Positions 1 through 11,299 of a stretch of 64,000 nucleotides of DNA are shown piece by piece (position 1 is the stretch's first letter; each line of letters begins with the position of its first letter). Origin of the DNA: Fontisphaera persica. GTDB lineage: Bacteria; Verrucomicrobiota; Verrucomicrobiia; Limisphaerales; Fontisphaeraceae. The position numbers and the translations under genes were made by a program. Below the pieces are notes generated by a model. It worked only from the letters and a program-made list of their open reading frames with translations, had not been told where the DNA came from and ran no database searches. The stretch is from NCBI RefSeq assembly GCF_024832785.1, contig NZ_CP116615.1:806001-870000 (forward strand). Reading direction: 5' to 3'.

Positions 1-479
1 TCCTGCATGCGGCGCAGCGGCCCCAATAAACAAAATTGGGTCAATTCCCGCTGTTCGGCGTCCTCGGTTTGCGCGGCAAAGCGCAGCAGTACAGCCAGAT
101 GATCGGGCAATTCACCTCCCGTTGCAAAACCCTCCTCCGCATATCGCTCCAACAAGGCCGCCATGAACCGGCCCCGCCGGTAGTTTTCTTCACCAAACAA
201 ATGGATGCCGACATAGGGCACACAGGCCGGACAGAGGTCAAAAGTGGCAGTGTACAATTCTTCCCGCTCATCGGGGGACATCCGCCCCACAGCCGACGAA
301 AAGCGCTCCCAGGCCTGGCGGACGGCCACACTCCACCCCGGCATCATCCTGGCGGCCTCGGTCAATCGAGCGGCGAAATCTGCTCCCGGATACTCCAGCA
401 GGCGCCCCAGACATTGCCAGCCTGCCGTGGAGTTGGCGGCTTCATTTTCGAGCGGGACCATGAAGGTTGGGTTGGACAT
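1..479 (-). CDS. narJ: NarJ-type nitrate reductase assembly chaperone (partial)
   Basis: This is a TorD/NarJ-family chaperone that inserts the molybdenum cofactor into cytoplasmic NarG. About 159 codons are visible, beginning MSNPTFMVPLENEAA and containing the family-like core FDLCPACVPYVGIHLFGE. It starts 10 bp after the narH stop in the same direction, which fits the standard narGHJ order. The gene runs off the left edge, so its stop is not seen; narI would be expected next. The ATG at 477-479 is chosen because an ATG four bases upstream is in a different frame. Family assignment is firm from context and core motif. Confidence 0.88.
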   Translation of the reverse strand, partial: MSNPTFMVPLENEAANSTAGWQCLGRLLEYPGADFAARLTEAARMMPGWSVAVRQAWERFSSAVGRMSPDEREELYTATFDLCPACVPYVGIHLFGEENYRRGRFMAALLERYAEEGFATGGELPDHLAVLLRFAAQTEDAEQRELTQFCLLGPLRRMQ

Positions 480-489
480 ACATTCAAGT

Positions 490-1995
490 TCAGGCACGTG
501 GCGTGACGGAGTGCATCGCACTGGAAAGATGAAAGCCCGTGCAGCCCTTGCAGGCCTCCGGACTGCAGGAGGATTCAATGGCTTCCTCCCGCTGCAAAGG
601 CGGCAGCACATAGCGCTGGTACTGGGTCGGCAGGGCCGTGAGCTGGTAAATGGCGTGCGCTTCCTCGGGCGTGGTCTGGGCGTCCCGCAAGATTTTGTGC
701 ACCTCGGTTTCGGGCAGGTCACGCACGCTCTCCCACCGCTTGAAATACCGCACCGCCATCAATTTCTTGAGCACCGCCTCGATAACCTCCTCATTGCCCG
801 CACTGAACAGCCGGGCCAGGTATCGAATCGGCAGGCGCGCCTGCGCCAGACTGCCAAAAAAACCATCCGCGTTGTGCCCGTAACCGCCTTCGCCGCGTTT
901 TCCCAGGATGGGCAGCAGCGGCGGCACATAAAACAGCATCGGCAGCGTGCGGTATTCAATGTGCAGGGGCAGGGCCAGTTTCCACTGCGCCACGTAGGGA
1001 TACACCGGCGATTTCTGCGCCGCGTCCAAAAACTCCTCGCTGATGCCGTTCCTGAGGGCGGCGGCCACCACCCCGGGGTCGTGAGGATTGAGAATCACCG
1101 TCCGTTGGGATTCCACCAATGCCCGGTCGGGCACTTGCATCGCCCGCGGCACCTGCTCCGCGTCATATAACAGCACCCCCAGATAACGAATGCGTCCCAC
1201 GCACGCATGAAAACAGGCCGGAGGCTGGCCGGTCTCCAGCCGGGGGAAACAGAGAATGCACTTTTCCGATTTGCCCGTCTTCCAGTTGTAATAAATCTTT
1301 TTGTAAGGACAGGCCGCCACACAGGCACGCCAGCCGCGGCACTTCTCCTGATTTATCAGCACAATGCCGTCTTCACCCCGTTTGTAGATCGCCCCTGATG
1401 GACAGGCCGCCACACAACTGGGATTGGCGCAATGATTGCAAATGCGCGGCAGATAAAACATGGCCAGCCGCTCGATTTCAAACAATTGCGCCCGCTCCAT
1501 CTCGCTCAGCCCTTCCCAATTCACATCGTTTTCCGCATATACGGGCGAGCCGGACAAATCGTCGTCCCAGTTGGGCCCGGCCTTGATGTCCATCGGCTCG
1601 CCGGTGATGAGGGATACCGGAATGGCCGTGGGCTGATCTTTTCCTGCCGGCGCCTGGAACAGGTCCTCATAGCGATACGTCCAGGGCTCGTAGTAATCCT
1701 GCAGCGTCGGCTGGTTGGGATTGTAAAACAACTTGAGGAAGGCGTCCGCCCGGTTCTGACACCGCAGCTCCAGGGATTCTCCCTCCTTGCGCCAGCGCCA
1801 GCCCCCGTTGAATTTATCCTGGTTTTCCCATTGGGTGGGATAGCCCGTCCCGGGCTTGGTCTCCACATTATTCCACCACATGTACTCGGCGCCGGGGCGG
1901 TCCGTCCACACGTTCTTGCAGGCAATGCTGCAGGTGTGGCAGCCAATGCACTTGTCCAGGTGAAAAACCACTGCTACATGCGCGCGTACATCCAT
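490..1995 (-). CDS. narH: Respiratory nitrate reductase beta subunit (Fe-S electron transfer)
   Basis: NarH passes electrons from the membrane subunit to NarG through four Fe-S clusters. The 501-residue protein has the expected cysteine groups: CIGCHTCSIACKNVW near residue 16, ICNHCANPSCVAACPSG in the middle, then CRGWRACVAACPYKK and CILCFPRLETGQPPACFHAC. A tryptophan replaces one cysteine in CRGW, as in E. coli NarH, where that site holds a [3Fe-4S] cluster. The length matches the family. There is no signal peptide, so it acts in the cytoplasm with NarG. It lies 25 bp downstream of narG and 10 bp upstream of narJ in one operon. Confidence 0.97.
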   Translation of the reverse strand: MDVRAHVAVVFHLDKCIGCHTCSIACKNVWTDRPGAEYMWWNNVETKPGTGYPTQWENQDKFNGGWRWRKEGESLELRCQNRADAFLKLFYNPNQPTLQDYYEPWTYRYEDLFQAPAGKDQPTAIPVSLITGEPMDIKAGPNWDDDLSGSPVYAENDVNWEGLSEMERAQLFEIERLAMFYLPRICNHCANPSCVAACPSGAIYKRGEDGIVLINQEKCRGWRACVAACPYKKIYYNWKTGKSEKCILCFPRLETGQPPACFHACVGRIRYLGVLLYDAEQVPRAMQVPDRALVESQRTVILNPHDPGVVAAALRNGISEEFLDAAQKSPVYPYVAQWKLALPLHIEYRTLPMLFYVPPLLPILGKRGEGGYGHNADGFFGSLAQARLPIRYLARLFSAGNEEVIEAVLKKLMAVRYFKRWESVRDLPETEVHKILRDAQTTPEEAHAIYQLTALPTQYQRYVLPPLQREEAIESSCSPEACKGCTGFHLSSAMHSVTPRA

Positions 1996-2020
1996 AAAGG
2001 GTCAGGTTTGAGGCATGGCT

Positions 2021-5000
2021 TTACCACACCAGTTTCCTAAGTTTGCGAAGGATGACAAAAGTGTCGCGATTCACCCCTTGTGGCCCCCAGTAGTTGAAGG
2101 CGTAGGTGAACTGCGCGTAGCCCCCAATCATGAACAGCGGCTTCAACCGCACCCGCGTCAGGCTGTTGTGGCCGCCGGCCCGCCGCAAGCCGCGCGAGGG
2201 CGATTTGGGAATGCCCAGCGTGCGCTCGGTGGCGTGATACAGCAGGCAGATGCCTGGCGGAATGCGGGCGCTCACCACCGCCCGGGTGCAAACCACCCCG
2301 TGGTCATTCAACACCTCCACCCAGTCATTGTCCTCAATGCCCAGCCGGTCGGCATCACGATCGTTGATCCACACCGGGTAGCATCCCCGCGAGAGCGTCT
2401 TCATGCGCAGGGTGTCGCCGTAGGTGGAATGTATGTGCCATTTGCCATGCGGCGTCAGGTAATTCAGCACCAGCCCGCCGTCGGCGGCGCCGGTCTGCTG
2501 CAAATCGCGGGTTTGCCGCAGCTCGGCGCGCGGCTTGAACGTGGGCAGGTTTTCGCCAAACGCCACGTATGCCTCATGGTCCAGATACAAATGCTGCCGG
2601 CCTGTCTGGGTGCGCCACGGTATCAGCTCCTCCACATTCTGGCAGAACGCCGCATACGTGCGCCGGCCATTGGTGATGCCGGTCCAGAAGGGCGTGGTCA
2701 GCACCCGGCGCGGCTGCTGTATCAAATCCTCAAAAGTGTATCGAATACCCCGGTTGTCCCGCGCCAGGTGCGTGTGATCCAGGCCCGTTTTTTCGGACTC
2801 CGAGACAAACGCCCGCCAGGCCATTTCGCCATTGGTTTCCGGCGCAAAGTGCAGAATGACTTCGCAGGCGTCCCGGTCCTCGCGCAGGCTGGGATAGGTG
2901 CCCCCGCCCCAGCGTTCCACCGGGTGCGTCAGCAAATAGGCATCATAGGCGTCATCCACGTCAAAATGCGTTCCATGCATGGCCAGCCCGTTCTTGCGGA
3001 AATTGGGCCCCAGCGAAATGAAGCGGTGGAATAGATTCACGTAGTCGCGCGTCACCACCTTCAAATGCGGCATGGTTTTGCCGGGTATGGGGTCACATTC
3101 CCCTTTGGCCCAGTCTTTGACCGTCAACTGGGCCAGTTCCGCCGGCGTATCATGCTGCAGAGGCGAAGCCACCACATCCTTCACCGGCGCTGGAAAATAC
3201 CGCGCCGCCAGCCGGGACACTTCCGCGGCCAGACCCCGGAAAATCTGCCAGTCACTCTTGCTTTCCCAGCAGGGCGGCACTGCCGCCTGCAACGGGTGGA
3301 TGAAACTGTGCATGTCGGTGGAATTGAGATCATCCTTCTCGTAATAAGTCGCCGCGGGCAGCACAATGTCGGAATACAGCGCCGAGGTGTCCATGCGGTA
3401 GTTCAGGTCCACAATCAAATCCATCTTCCCCAGCTCCACCTTGTCATGCCATGTCACCTCCTGCACCGCCGGGCGGCTTTCCTCGGCAATGCAATTGTGA
3501 TGCGTGCCCAGGTAATGTTTGAGAAAGTACTCGTGGCCCTTGGCGCTGGAGGTCAGCGCGTTGCCGCGCCAGATGTAAAATATCCGCGGGAAGCACGCCG
3601 GATTGTCCGGGTCCTCCATCGCAAAACGCACCTTGCGCTCCCGGAGCTGGCGCACCACGTAGGCAATGATTTCCTCCTCCGTCCTGGCCCCGGCGTTTTC
3701 CGCCTCCCGCACCAGCTCGAAGTTGTGCCGGGTGAACTGCGGATAGCACGGCAGCCAGCCCAGCCGCACCGCCAGCGCCTGTTTATCCGCGGTGTGCCCC
3801 TGGGCCATCGGATGCCGCACATTGCTGACCGGGCACATTTCCTGAAAGTCCTGGTCATACCGCCACTGGTCCGAATGCAGGTAATGGAAGGACGGCGTAT
3901 TTTGCTGGCGCGGCGGCCCCGCCCAATCCGTCCCAAAAGCAATCGGGGCCCACGCCGTCTGCGGCACCAGTTTCTCCTGCCCCACGTAGTGATTCCAGCC
4001 GCCGCCGTTTTTGCCCACACAACCGCAGAAAATCAGCGCGTTGATGACAGCTCGATAAATGAGGTTGTTGTGGTACCAATGATTGACCCCCGCGCCGATG
4101 ATCACACTGCATTTCCCGCCGGTGTGCTCGGCCGTCCGGCCCCACTCCCGCGCAAACCGCGTCACCACCTCGCTGTTGACCCCCGTGAACCGCTCCTGCC
4201 ATGCCGGGGTGAACGGCTGCGTGTCGTCCGCGTATCCGTCCGGCCACTGACCCGGCAAACCGCGGTTGACGCCGTACTGGGCGTAGTACAACTCCATCAC
4301 GGTGGTGACCAGCACCGGCCCGTTGATGGTGGTCACCTCCCGCACCGGCACATGGCGCACCCACACCCGCTGATGGGTGCCCTCGGAGAAATCAGTGATT
4401 TGCACTCCCACCGTCCGGTCGGTCACCCCCTTCAGCTCCAAACGGGGGCGCATCGGGCGGCCCTGCGTGTCTTCCAGCTTCAAATTCCACTGGCCTTTGC
4501 GCTTCTGCCAGCGATGCCCCACCGTGCCCTGTGGCAGCCGCAGTTTCCCGCTGGCTTCGTCTTCCACGAAGTATTTCCAGTCCGCATGTTCCTCGCCGCG
4601 GGTCTCCGGCAGTTGACTCGCTCGCAGCAAATGACCCGCGCGGTACGTGCCATCGGCTTGCGGTTCCAGCGTCACCAGAAACGCCGCATCACTGTATTGC
4701 CGCAGATAATCCTGAAACGCCGGCACCTGCCGCTCGGCATAAAATTCTTTCAGCAACACATGCCCCACCGCCATCCAAAAGGCCGCATCGCTGCCCTGAT
4801 GCAGCGGGATCCATTCATCAGCCACCTTGGCGGTCTGACTGAAGTCCGGTGCGAACACCACCACCTTGGCCCCGCCATGCCGCGCCTCCACCAGAAAATG
4901 CGCATCGGGCGTGCGCGTCATCAACACATTGGAGCCCACAACAGCGATGAACTTGGAATGATACCAGTCGGCGCTTTCAGCCACATCGGTCTGCTCCCCC

Positions 5001-5647
5001 CAGATTTCCGGCGAGGCGGGCGGCAAATCGCAGTACCAGTCGTAGAACGAGAGTGAGACCCCGCCCATTAATTGACAAAACCGGGCTCCGGCCGCATAGC
5101 TGACCATGGACATGGCCGGGATGGGCGAAAACCCCGCAATCCGATCCGGCCCAAAGCGGCGGATCGTGGACAAATTGGCCGCCGCCATCAATTCATTCAC
5201 CTCGGCCCATGTGCTGCGTCGGAAACCGCCCTTGCCCCGCGCTTGTTGGTATTTCTTGCGGCTTTCGGCCTGCGTTACGATGCTTTCCCATGCCGCCACC
5301 GGGTCCTCCGGATGCTGCTGGCGCGCCTTTCGCCACAAATCCAGCAACACCCCGCGCACGTAGGGGTATTTCACGCGTATCGGACTGTAGAGATACCATG
5401 AATACGATATGCCCCGCTGGCAGCCGCGCGGCTCGTAGGGCGGAATCTGCCGGTCAATCACGGGATAATCCAGCGCCTGCAACTCCCACACCACCACCCC
5501 GTTTTTCACAAAAATCTGCCAGCTACACGACCCGGTGCAATTTACCCCGTGGGTGCTGCGCACCACCTTGTCGTAGCTCCAGCGCGTCCGGTAAAAACTT
5601 TCCCAGGTGCGCTCCTCCGGGGCAAACAGGTCTTGAATCCAGCTCAT
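2021..5647 (-). CDS. narG: Respiratory nitrate reductase alpha subunit (molybdenum catalytic subunit)
   Basis: NarG reduces nitrate to nitrite at a Mo-bis-MGD site. The 1208-residue length is typical. The N-terminal FS0 cluster motif HGVNCTGSC with a later Cys in PRGCQRG is present, and so is [13 protein letters not shown], whose Asp ligates molybdenum in E. coli NarG. The N-terminus ([19 protein letters not shown]) has no twin-arginine signal, so the enzyme should face the cytoplasm, unlike archaeal-type or nitrite-oxidising relatives. Its start lies 1 bp from the stop of the upstream cytochrome gene, so translation is probably coupled. The long antisense frame across it is a shadow. Confidence 0.98.
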   Translation of the reverse strand: MSWIQDLFAPEERTWESFYRTRWSYDKVVRSTHGVNCTGSCSWQIFVKNGVVVWELQALDYPVIDRQIPPYEPRGCQRGISYSWYLYSPIRVKYPYVRGVLLDLWRKARQQHPEDPVAAWESIVTQAESRKKYQQARGKGGFRRSTWAEVNELMAAANLSTIRRFGPDRIAGFSPIPAMSMVSYAAGARFCQLMGGVSLSFYDWYCDLPPASPEIWGEQTDVAESADWYHSKFIAVVGSNVLMTRTPDAHFLVEARHGGAKVVVFAPDFSQTAKVADEWIPLHQGSDAAFWMAVGHVLLKEFYAERQVPAFQDYLRQYSDAAFLVTLEPQADGTYRAGHLLRASQLPETRGEEHADWKYFVEDEASGKLRLPQGTVGHRWQKRKGQWNLKLEDTQGRPMRPRLELKGVTDRTVGVQITDFSEGTHQRVWVRHVPVREVTTINGPVLVTTVMELYYAQYGVNRGLPGQWPDGYADDTQPFTPAWQERFTGVNSEVVTRFAREWGRTAEHTGGKCSVIIGAGVNHWYHNNLIYRAVINALIFCGCVGKNGGGWNHYVGQEKLVPQTAWAPIAFGTDWAGPPRQQNTPSFHYLHSDQWRYDQDFQEMCPVSNVRHPMAQGHTADKQALAVRLGWLPCYPQFTRHNFELVREAENAGARTEEEIIAYVVRQLRERKVRFAMEDPDNPACFPRIFYIWRGNALTSSAKGHEYFLKHYLGTHHNCIAEESRPAVQEVTWHDKVELGKMDLIVDLNYRMDTSALYSDIVLPAATYYEKDDLNSTDMHSFIHPLQAAVPPCWESKSDWQIFRGLAAEVSRLAARYFPAPVKDVVASPLQHDTPAELAQLTVKDWAKGECDPIPGKTMPHLKVVTRDYVNLFHRFISLGPNFRKNGLAMHGTHFDVDDAYDAYLLTHPVERWGGGTYPSLREDRDACEVILHFAPETNGEMAWRAFVSESEKTGLDHTHLARDNRGIRYTFEDLIQQPRRVLTTPFWTGITNGRRTYAAFCQNVEELIPWRTQTGRQHLYLDHEAYVAFGENLPTFKPRAELRQTRDLQQTGAADGGLVLNYLTPHGKWHIHSTYGDTLRMKTLSRGCYPVWINDRDADRLGIEDNDWVEVLNDHGVVCTRAVVSARIPPGICLLYHATERTLGIPKSPSRGLRRAGGHNSLTRVRLKPLFMIGGYAQFTYAFNYWGPQGVNRDTFVILRKLRKLVW

Positions 5648-5648
5648 G

Positions 5649-6512
5649 TCAGGAATTGGTGCGGCGCCGCGTCAGCCCGTGGGACCGATGCGCGCGTTGG
5701 GATTTCAACCAGGCATACAAACCCGCCAGCACAACCACCGCGCCGCCCGCCCCAATCGAGGCAAACCACGGGGCCGGTATGCGGGTGTCGTGGGGGTCCA
5801 GCGTCGCCAGATATTTGGTCAAATGCAGCGCTTCCTGCTGCGTCACCGGATGCCGCGTATAATGCGGCTCCATGATTTTGTATTTGGCCTGCTTAATCGC
5901 CGACAGCAGCGGCATCTCGCCGCCCGCTTTTTGGTAAATGCCATTCAATGCCGGCCCCAGGTTGCCGCCGCGTCCTTCCGCCACATGACAGGCGGCGCAC
6001 GCCAGACCGCCATTTCGCAGGGGTAACTGGCCAAAAAACAACGCTCGCCCCTTGGCCGCGTCTCCCGGCTCCATTTTGGCCATGAACATCGCCGCCATCC
6101 GTTCCCCTTCCACCTTGAGCCGTTCCCGCAAGTCGGCGGCTTTCAGCAGCGCGGTCAGCTCTATCAGCGCGTCCTCGGACAACGGCCCCACCCGCGGCTC
6201 CATTTTTTTGATGGCTGCTTTGAGCTGGTCCTCCGGCCACGTGGTGGCCGGCGTCAGTTCCGGCCCGCTCAATTTGGCCCCGGTCACACTATGGCAGCCG
6301 GCGCACATCATCAAAAATCGCGCCGCCGCCAGGTCCCGCTGCGGCGCTTCCGCGGCGGCCACTTGGCCCGTGGCCATCGTGGTAGGCGCGGGCGTCGCCA
6401 GTTCGCCGGCACGGACCGGATAAACCAGCCCCAGCGTGAGCACGACGCCCCATGTGGCTCTCCACCACCCACGATGGCTTGCGGCAGGTTGCATGGCGGC
6501 AGCATCGCGCAT
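5649..6512 (-). CDS. Membrane-anchored diheme cytochrome c of the nar operon
   Basis: First gene of the nitrate reductase operon. It has an N-terminal signal sequence (hydrophobic stretch [13 protein letters not shown], then VRA), two c-type heme sites (CAGCH near residue 92 and CAACH near residue 175), and a C-terminal membrane helix ([17 protein letters not shown]) followed by a basic tail. It is therefore a periplasmic diheme cytochrome held at the membrane, a plausible electron link to or from the Nar complex. Some bacterial and archaeal nar operons carry a similar extra cytochrome, often called NarC. ATG at 6512 is used; ATG at 6494 is an alternative that also keeps a full signal peptide. 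Confidence 0.85.
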   Translation of the reverse strand: MRDAAAMQPAASHRGWWRATWGVVLTLGLVYPVRAGELATPAPTTMATGQVAAAEAPQRDLAAARFLMMCAGCHSVTGAKLSGPELTPATTWPEDQLKAAIKKMEPRVGPLSEDALIELTALLKAADLRERLKVEGERMAAMFMAKMEPGDAAKGRALFFGQLPLRNGGLACAACHVAEGRGGNLGPALNGIYQKAGGEMPLLSAIKQAKYKIMEPHYTRHPVTQQEALHLTKYLATLDPHDTRIPAPWFASIGAGGAVVVLAGLYAWLKSQRAHRSHGLTRRRTNS

Positions 6513-6528
6513 CACTGGCGGGGCGACA

Positions 6529-6542
6529 TTGATTCACGTCAA
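6529..6542. promoter_or_regulatory. FNR/CRP-family box upstream of the nar operon
   Basis: The palindrome TTGACGTGAATCAA (minus strand) matches the FNR consensus TTGAT-N4-ATCAA at 9 of 10 positions. It lies 17 bp before ATG 6512 and 35 bp before ATG 6494 of the nar-operon cytochrome gene. If the box sat at the usual -41.5, transcription would start at about 6494, which would favour the later ATG and a leaderless mRNA. Control of nar genes by low oxygen or nitric oxide through FNR/DNR-type regulators is established elsewhere; here it is inferred. Confidence 0.65.
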
Positions 6543-6676
6543 GAATTGTATGATGAAGTAAAACTAATGGGATGGAATCCTCTCCCTGCTCCCAGGGCGC
6601 CCCTGCCAAAACACCGCGTGCCGGCTTTTTTGCTTTCAAGACCCGGGCAATAACGGTATTAGTTCCCAGAAAGCCT

Positions 6677-7714
6677 ATGTCAAAAACCAACTACAAGTTT
6701 TGTTTTGGCCCGTGGAATTTGAGCGAGGGTCAGGACCCCTACGGGCCGCCCACCCGCAAAGCGCAGACCTTCGACTGGAAGCTGGAGCAGCTCAAGAAAC
6801 ACGGCTTTGATGCCATGATGTTTCATGACGATGATGCCGTGCCGGACATTGACCACAAGAGCGCTGCCCAAATCCGCGACGAAGCCAAAGCGTTGCGGCG
6901 GCGCCTGGACGACCTTGGCATTGCGGCGGAAATCGTGGCTCCGCGCCTCTGGTTCAGCCCCATGACCATTGACGGCGCCTACACCAGCAACGACCCGAAA
7001 TGCCGCCAATACGCCATCGAGCGCTCCAAACGTTGCATTGACGTGGCGCGCTACTTGGGCACCGATTTAATCGTGCTCTGGCTGGCCCGCGAAGGCTCGT
7101 ACCTCCGCGAGGCCAAAAATGCCCGCAAATGCGTGGATTACCTGGTGGAGGCCATTGACGCGCAATTGCAGTACGACAAGAAAATCCGCATCGCCATCGA
7201 ACCCAAGCCCAACGAGCCGATGGACTTGGCCTACATTCCCACCATCGGCCATGCCCTGGCCCTGGCGCAACTTACCTGCGACCCCAAGCGCGTGGGCTGC
7301 CTGATTGAAACGGCCCATGCCATTCTGGCGGGATTGGACCCGGCGGACGAAATTGATTTCGCCATGTCCTTTGGCAAGCTCTGGAGCATCCACCTCAACG
7401 ACCAGAACGGACTTAAGTTTGACCAGGACAAACCCTTCGGCAGCGCCAATTTGCGCGTGGCTTTCAATCAGGTGCGCGCCCTCGAGCGGAACGGCTACGG
7501 CCGCCGGGGCGAGTATGTGGCCTTTGATGTGCATCCTTTCCGGACGACCAAGGAAGAGCATTGGATGGCGCATCTCCTCAACAGTCGCGCCACCTTCCTG
7601 CGCCTGGTGGAAAAAGCGCGGACCTTTGACGAAAAGACCGCCCAAAAACTCATCGCCAACCGCGATTACCAGGCGCTGGACCAGATGGTGCTGGAGCATT
7701 TGATGGGGCGTTAA
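6677..7714 (+). CDS. xylA: Xylose isomerase-family sugar isomerase (short, Streptomyces-type)
   Basis: A TIM-barrel aldose-ketose isomerase of about 345 residues. The match to the short class of xylose isomerases is good: MFHDDDAVP near the N-terminus, IEPKPNEP with the metal-binding Glu, CLIETAHAILAGLD at the second Glu/His pair, IHLNDQNGLKFDQDKPFG with metal ligands, and FDVHPFRT near the end. It converts D-xylose to D-xylulose or acts on a related aldose. ATG 6677 is chosen over an upstream in-frame start at 6572 because the family N-terminus begins at YKFCFGPWN. It is divergent from the nar operon. A sugar-acid dehydratase at 57588 may offer a second pentose route. Confidence 0.85.
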   Translation: MSKTNYKFCFGPWNLSEGQDPYGPPTRKAQTFDWKLEQLKKHGFDAMMFHDDDAVPDIDHKSAAQIRDEAKALRRRLDDLGIAAEIVAPRLWFSPMTIDGAYTSNDPKCRQYAIERSKRCIDVARYLGTDLIVLWLAREGSYLREAKNARKCVDYLVEAIDAQLQYDKKIRIAIEPKPNEPMDLAYIPTIGHALALAQLTCDPKRVGCLIETAHAILAGLDPADEIDFAMSFGKLWSIHLNDQNGLKFDQDKPFGSANLRVAFNQVRALERNGYGRRGEYVAFDVHPFRTTKEEHWMAHLLNSRATFLRLVEKARTFDEKTAQKLIANRDYQALDQMVLEHLMGR

Positions 7715-7831
7715 CGCCGCGGCCACCAGGCGGATGCAGGGCGGGGCAGGGCAGCCTCAGGGCCGCAAGGTGCCTTTCTATACTCGCCAAACGCTTCCTG
7801 TGTGGCATAATTGTCTCCCTTGAGGTTAGTC

Positions 7832-9982
7832 ATGGCCGATAAAAGCCAATCCGATGTGCCGTTGTATCTCAACCGTGAGTTGAGCTGGGTCGAATTCAAC
7901 CAGCGCGTGTTGAACGAGGCAATGGACCCGTCCGTGCCTTTATTGGAGCGCGTGAAGTTTCTGGCCATCACCAGCTCCAACTTGGACGAGTTCTTTGAAG
8001 TGCGGGTGGCCGGATTAAAGCAGCAGTTGGAAAGCGGCGTGTGGCAGCGGGAGCCCGATGGTTACACGCCGCCCGAGCTGTTCAAGGCCCTGTCCCAGCG
8101 CATTCACCGGTTTGTGGACGACCAGTACCGTTGCTGGAATGAAATGCTGCGACCGGCCCTGGCGGAGCGGGGCATCCGGTTGTTGGAGGTCAAAGACCTG
8201 ACCAAATCAGACCTGGCCTTCCTGGAGCGCTTCTACCGCCGCCATGCCCGCCCGGTCTTGACCCCCATGGGCATAGACCCCACCCACCCTTTTCCGCTGG
8301 TGCTCAACAAGTCGCTCAACCTGATCGTCCGCCTCGCCGTCAAAGGGCCGGACAAACGCCGCCAGGTCCGGCTGGCCATCGTGCAAGTACCCCAAAACCT
8401 GCCCCGCCTCCTCCAATTGCCACGCGAGGACGGCCGCCGCGATTTCATCCTCCAAAGCAATGTCATCGGGCTTTTTCTGGGAGACCTTTTCGCCGGCAGT
8501 GAAATCCTTGGACACTGGTTGTTCCGGGTCACCCGCAACAGCGAACTTTACATTGATGAGGAGGACGTTTCCAACCTGCTTGAGGCGGTGGCCGAAGAAT
8601 TGCACCGGCGCCGCCGCGGCGATGCCGTCCGCCTGGCCGTGCAACATAACTGCCCCCCGGACATCCGGCGCGAACTTCTGCACCACCTCAATCTCACCGA
8701 GGACGACCTGTACCTCATCAACGGCCCGATGAATCCGGTCCGCTTGATGGCCTTGCTGGAAGGCGACCACTCCCCGGAACTGCGTGACCCTCCGTTCACC
8801 CCGCGGGTTGCGCCGCCGCTGCGCGGCAAAAATGACCTGTATGAGGTGATTCGCCGGCAGGATGTGCTGGTGCACCATCCCTATGAGTCCTTTCAGAGTG
8901 TGGTGGACTTTCTGCAGCAGGCCGCCGAAGACCCCCAGGTGCTGGCCATCAAGCAGACCCTCTACCGCACCGGCGGTGACCCCCGCATTGTCGGCGCTCT
9001 CGCCCAGGCGGTGCGCAACGGCAAGCAGGTGACGGCCGTGGTGGAATTAAAGGCGCGCTTTGACGAAGCCAACAACATCGAGTGGGCCCGCCGTCTCGAA
9101 GAATCCGGCGTCCATGTCGTTTATGGCCTGGTCGGCTATAAAATCCACGCCAAGGTGACCCTCGTGGTCCGCAATGAAACCGAGGGCATCCGCCGTTACC
9201 TCCACCTCTCCACCGGCAATTACAACCCCACCACGGCCCGGATTTACACGGACATCGGCTTCTTCACCTGCCGCGAAGATTTTGCCGAGGACGCCACCAA
9301 CTTCTTCAACCTGCTGACCGGGGTCTGCCAGTACATCCCCATGAAAAAACTGGTGCTGGCTCCTTTCGACCTGCACAGCCGCGTGGTCGAACTCATCCAA
9401 CGCGAGACGCACAATGCCCGCCGCGGCCTGCCCGCGCGCATCATCGCCAAAATGAACGCCCTCGTGGACAAGGAGGTGATTGATGCCCTCTACGCCGCCT
9501 CCCAGGCGGGAGTGGAGGTGGATTTAATCGTGCGCGGCATTTGCTGCCTGCGGCCCGGCGTCCCCGGCGTGAGCGAGCGCATCCGCGTGCGCAGCATTGT
9601 GGACCGTTTCCTCGAACACAGCCGCATATTTTACTTTGAGAATGCCTGCCAGCCCGAGGTCTATTTGAGCAGCGCCGATTGGATGCCCCGCAATTTTTAC
9701 AAGCGCATTGAAATCATGTGGCCGGTGGAAGACGGCAATTTGCGCGAGCGCATCATCCAGGAAATCCTGGCCCTTCCCCTCCGCGACAATGTTAAAGCCA
9801 GCATCCTGCTGGCCGACGGCCTCTATGCCCGTGCCCCCCGCAGGCCGCATGACGCCCTGCATCGCAGCCAGATGGAGTTAATTCAACTCGCGGCCGAAGC
9901 CGATAAACAAGCTTCGGCGCCCTCGCGGGTGAAGACCAAATATCCCAAAATGCAGGTGCGACTGCGCCCCGACCAACCATGA
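7832..9982 (+). CDS. ppk1: Polyphosphate kinase 1
   Basis: PPK1 reversibly makes inorganic polyphosphate from ATP. The protein of about 716 residues begins with the typical N-terminal domain ([19 protein letters not shown]) and has the catalytic histidine region [20 protein letters not shown] and the conserved [13 protein letters not shown] segment. The length is normal. ATG 7832 follows an in-frame TTG at 7811; the ATG start matches the family N-terminus. The permease gene follows 52 bp downstream on the same strand and may be cotranscribed. No Pho-box was recognised upstream. Confidence 0.97.
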   Translation: MADKSQSDVPLYLNRELSWVEFNQRVLNEAMDPSVPLLERVKFLAITSSNLDEFFEVRVAGLKQQLESGVWQREPDGYTPPELFKALSQRIHRFVDDQYRCWNEMLRPALAERGIRLLEVKDLTKSDLAFLERFYRRHARPVLTPMGIDPTHPFPLVLNKSLNLIVRLAVKGPDKRRQVRLAIVQVPQNLPRLLQLPREDGRRDFILQSNVIGLFLGDLFAGSEILGHWLFRVTRNSELYIDEEDVSNLLEAVAEELHRRRRGDAVRLAVQHNCPPDIRRELLHHLNLTEDDLYLINGPMNPVRLMALLEGDHSPELRDPPFTPRVAPPLRGKNDLYEVIRRQDVLVHHPYESFQSVVDFLQQAAEDPQVLAIKQTLYRTGGDPRIVGALAQAVRNGKQVTAVVELKARFDEANNIEWARRLEESGVHVVYGLVGYKIHAKVTLVVRNETEGIRRYLHLSTGNYNPTTARIYTDIGFFTCREDFAEDATNFFNLLTGVCQYIPMKKLVLAPFDLHSRVVELIQRETHNARRGLPARIIAKMNALVDKEVIDALYAASQAGVEVDLIVRGICCLRPGVPGVSERIRVRSIVDRFLEHSRIFYFENACQPEVYLSSADWMPRNFYKRIEIMWPVEDGNLRERIIQEILALPLRDNVKASILLADGLYARAPRRPHDALHRSQMELIQLAAEADKQASAPSRVKTKYPKMQVRLRPDQP

Positions 9983-10034
9983 GCCGCCGGGGCCGCCAGG
10001 TGATGCCGTTGTTGCTTCCCAGAGGAGACCTTCC

Positions 10035-11279
10035 ATGGACGAACATACCCGCCGGGAATTGATTGCCATTCTCGTTTTCGCCTTCACTTACCTGCTCATC
10101 AGCGGGCGGCGCTTGAAGGTTTTGCCGCTGAATCGGCCTGCCGCGGCCATGCTGGGCACCGTCCTCATGGTGGCCGGCGGGGTCATGACACCGGAGGAGG
10201 CTTATCGCGCCGTGGATTACAACACCCTGGTGCTGTTGCTCGGCATGATGCTCATTTCAGCCTACCTCTACATGGCCGGATTCTTTGACTGGGCGGCGGA
10301 CTGGATTTTGCGCGTCGCCCGCACACCGCAGCGGTTGCTGTTGTATTTGATTGTCGCTTCCGCGGTCTTGTCCGCCCTCCTGGTCAACGACACCGTCTGC
10401 CTCATGCTCACCCCGCTGGTCGTGCGCGTCATGGTCCGCGGCGGCCTGCCCTTGATTCCCTACCTGCTGGCGCTGGCCATGAGCGCCAACCTGGGCAGCG
10501 TGGCCACCCTCGTCGGCAACCCCCAAAACATGATTATCGGCATTCAGTCCGGCATTCCCTTTGCCCGCTTTGCCGCCTCCCTCACTCCCGTCGCCGTCCT
10601 CGGAGTGGCCGTGGCCTATGTGACCCTGAGCTTCGGCTTTCGCAAGGTCCTCAAATCCGCCCGCATTCAGGCGCCCGCAGAACCCCCGCCGCCCCTCGAC
10701 AAACGTCTGACGGCCATCTGCCTCATCACCCTGGCGCTGGTCTTTGGCGGTTTCCTGGCTGGATTCAACCTGGCTTGGACCGCCCTCGGCGGCGGCGCCT
10801 TGGTGATGGTGCTGGGGCGGCGCGATACTCACGAAGCCCTCAAGCAGGTGGACTGGCACCTCCTGGTCTTCTTTGCTGCTCTCTTTGTGGTGGTGGAAGG
10901 CTTGAACAGCACCGGCCTGCCTGACCAGGTCTATGACCGCCTGCGCCCGCTCTTCGGCGCCACTGTCACCAGCCAGGCCTGGAACTTCGCCTGGTTCAGC
11001 GTGGCCGGCTCCAACATTTTCTCCAACGTGCCCTTTGTCCTGGTGGCCGGCAAATGGATGTCCCAATTTGCCCACCCCGAGCTGATGTGGAAGGTCATGG
11101 CCCTGGCCACCACCTTTGCCGGCAACCTCACCCTCCTCGGCTCCGTGGCCAATTTGATTGTCGTGGAATCCGCCCGCAAACACGTCGAAGTGGGCTTCTG
11201 GGATTATGCCAAATTCGGCATCCCTGTCACCGTCATCTCCACCGTCGCCGGCCTGGCCCTCCTGCTTTGGTGGCATTAA
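10035..11279 (+). CDS. ArsB/NhaD-type anion or cation permease
   Basis: A 414-residue polytopic inner-membrane protein with roughly ten hydrophobic segments and no signal peptide. The conserved [13 protein letters not shown] segment near residue 117 and the [10 protein letters not shown] segment are hallmarks of the ion-transporter superfamily that includes ArsB, NhaD and SLC13-type permeases. Substrate cannot be read from sequence. No arsenic genes lie nearby, so an arsenite role has no local support. It follows ppk1 in the same direction. Its 3' end converges on the UvrD-type helicase gene. Confidence 0.8.
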   Translation: MDEHTRRELIAILVFAFTYLLISGRRLKVLPLNRPAAAMLGTVLMVAGGVMTPEEAYRAVDYNTLVLLLGMMLISAYLYMAGFFDWAADWILRVARTPQRLLLYLIVASAVLSALLVNDTVCLMLTPLVVRVMVRGGLPLIPYLLALAMSANLGSVATLVGNPQNMIIGIQSGIPFARFAASLTPVAVLGVAVAYVTLSFGFRKVLKSARIQAPAEPPPPLDKRLTAICLITLALVFGGFLAGFNLAWTALGGGALVMVLGRRDTHEALKQVDWHLLVFFAALFVVVEGLNSTGLPDQVYDRLRPLFGATVTSQAWNFAWFSVAGSNIFSNVPFVLVAGKWMSQFAHPELMWKVMALATTFAGNLTLLGSVANLIVVESARKHVEVGFWDYAKFGIPVTVISTVAGLALLLWWH

Positions 11280-11299
11280 TTCCGCCGCCCAAGCCGGGT

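Noticed and set aside
244-1170. A 308-codon open frame on the plus strand opposite narJ and narH
   Set aside because: The minus strand encodes unmistakable NarH cysteine clusters over the same bases, so this frame is a shadow.
3065-5056. A 663-codon open frame on the plus strand inside narG
   Set aside because: It lies fully antisense to narG, has no recognisable motif and is a composition artefact of GC-rich codon use.
10035-11279. Calling the permease an arsenite pump
   Set aside because: ArsB/NhaD/SLC13 members share the visible motifs and no ars gene lies nearby.
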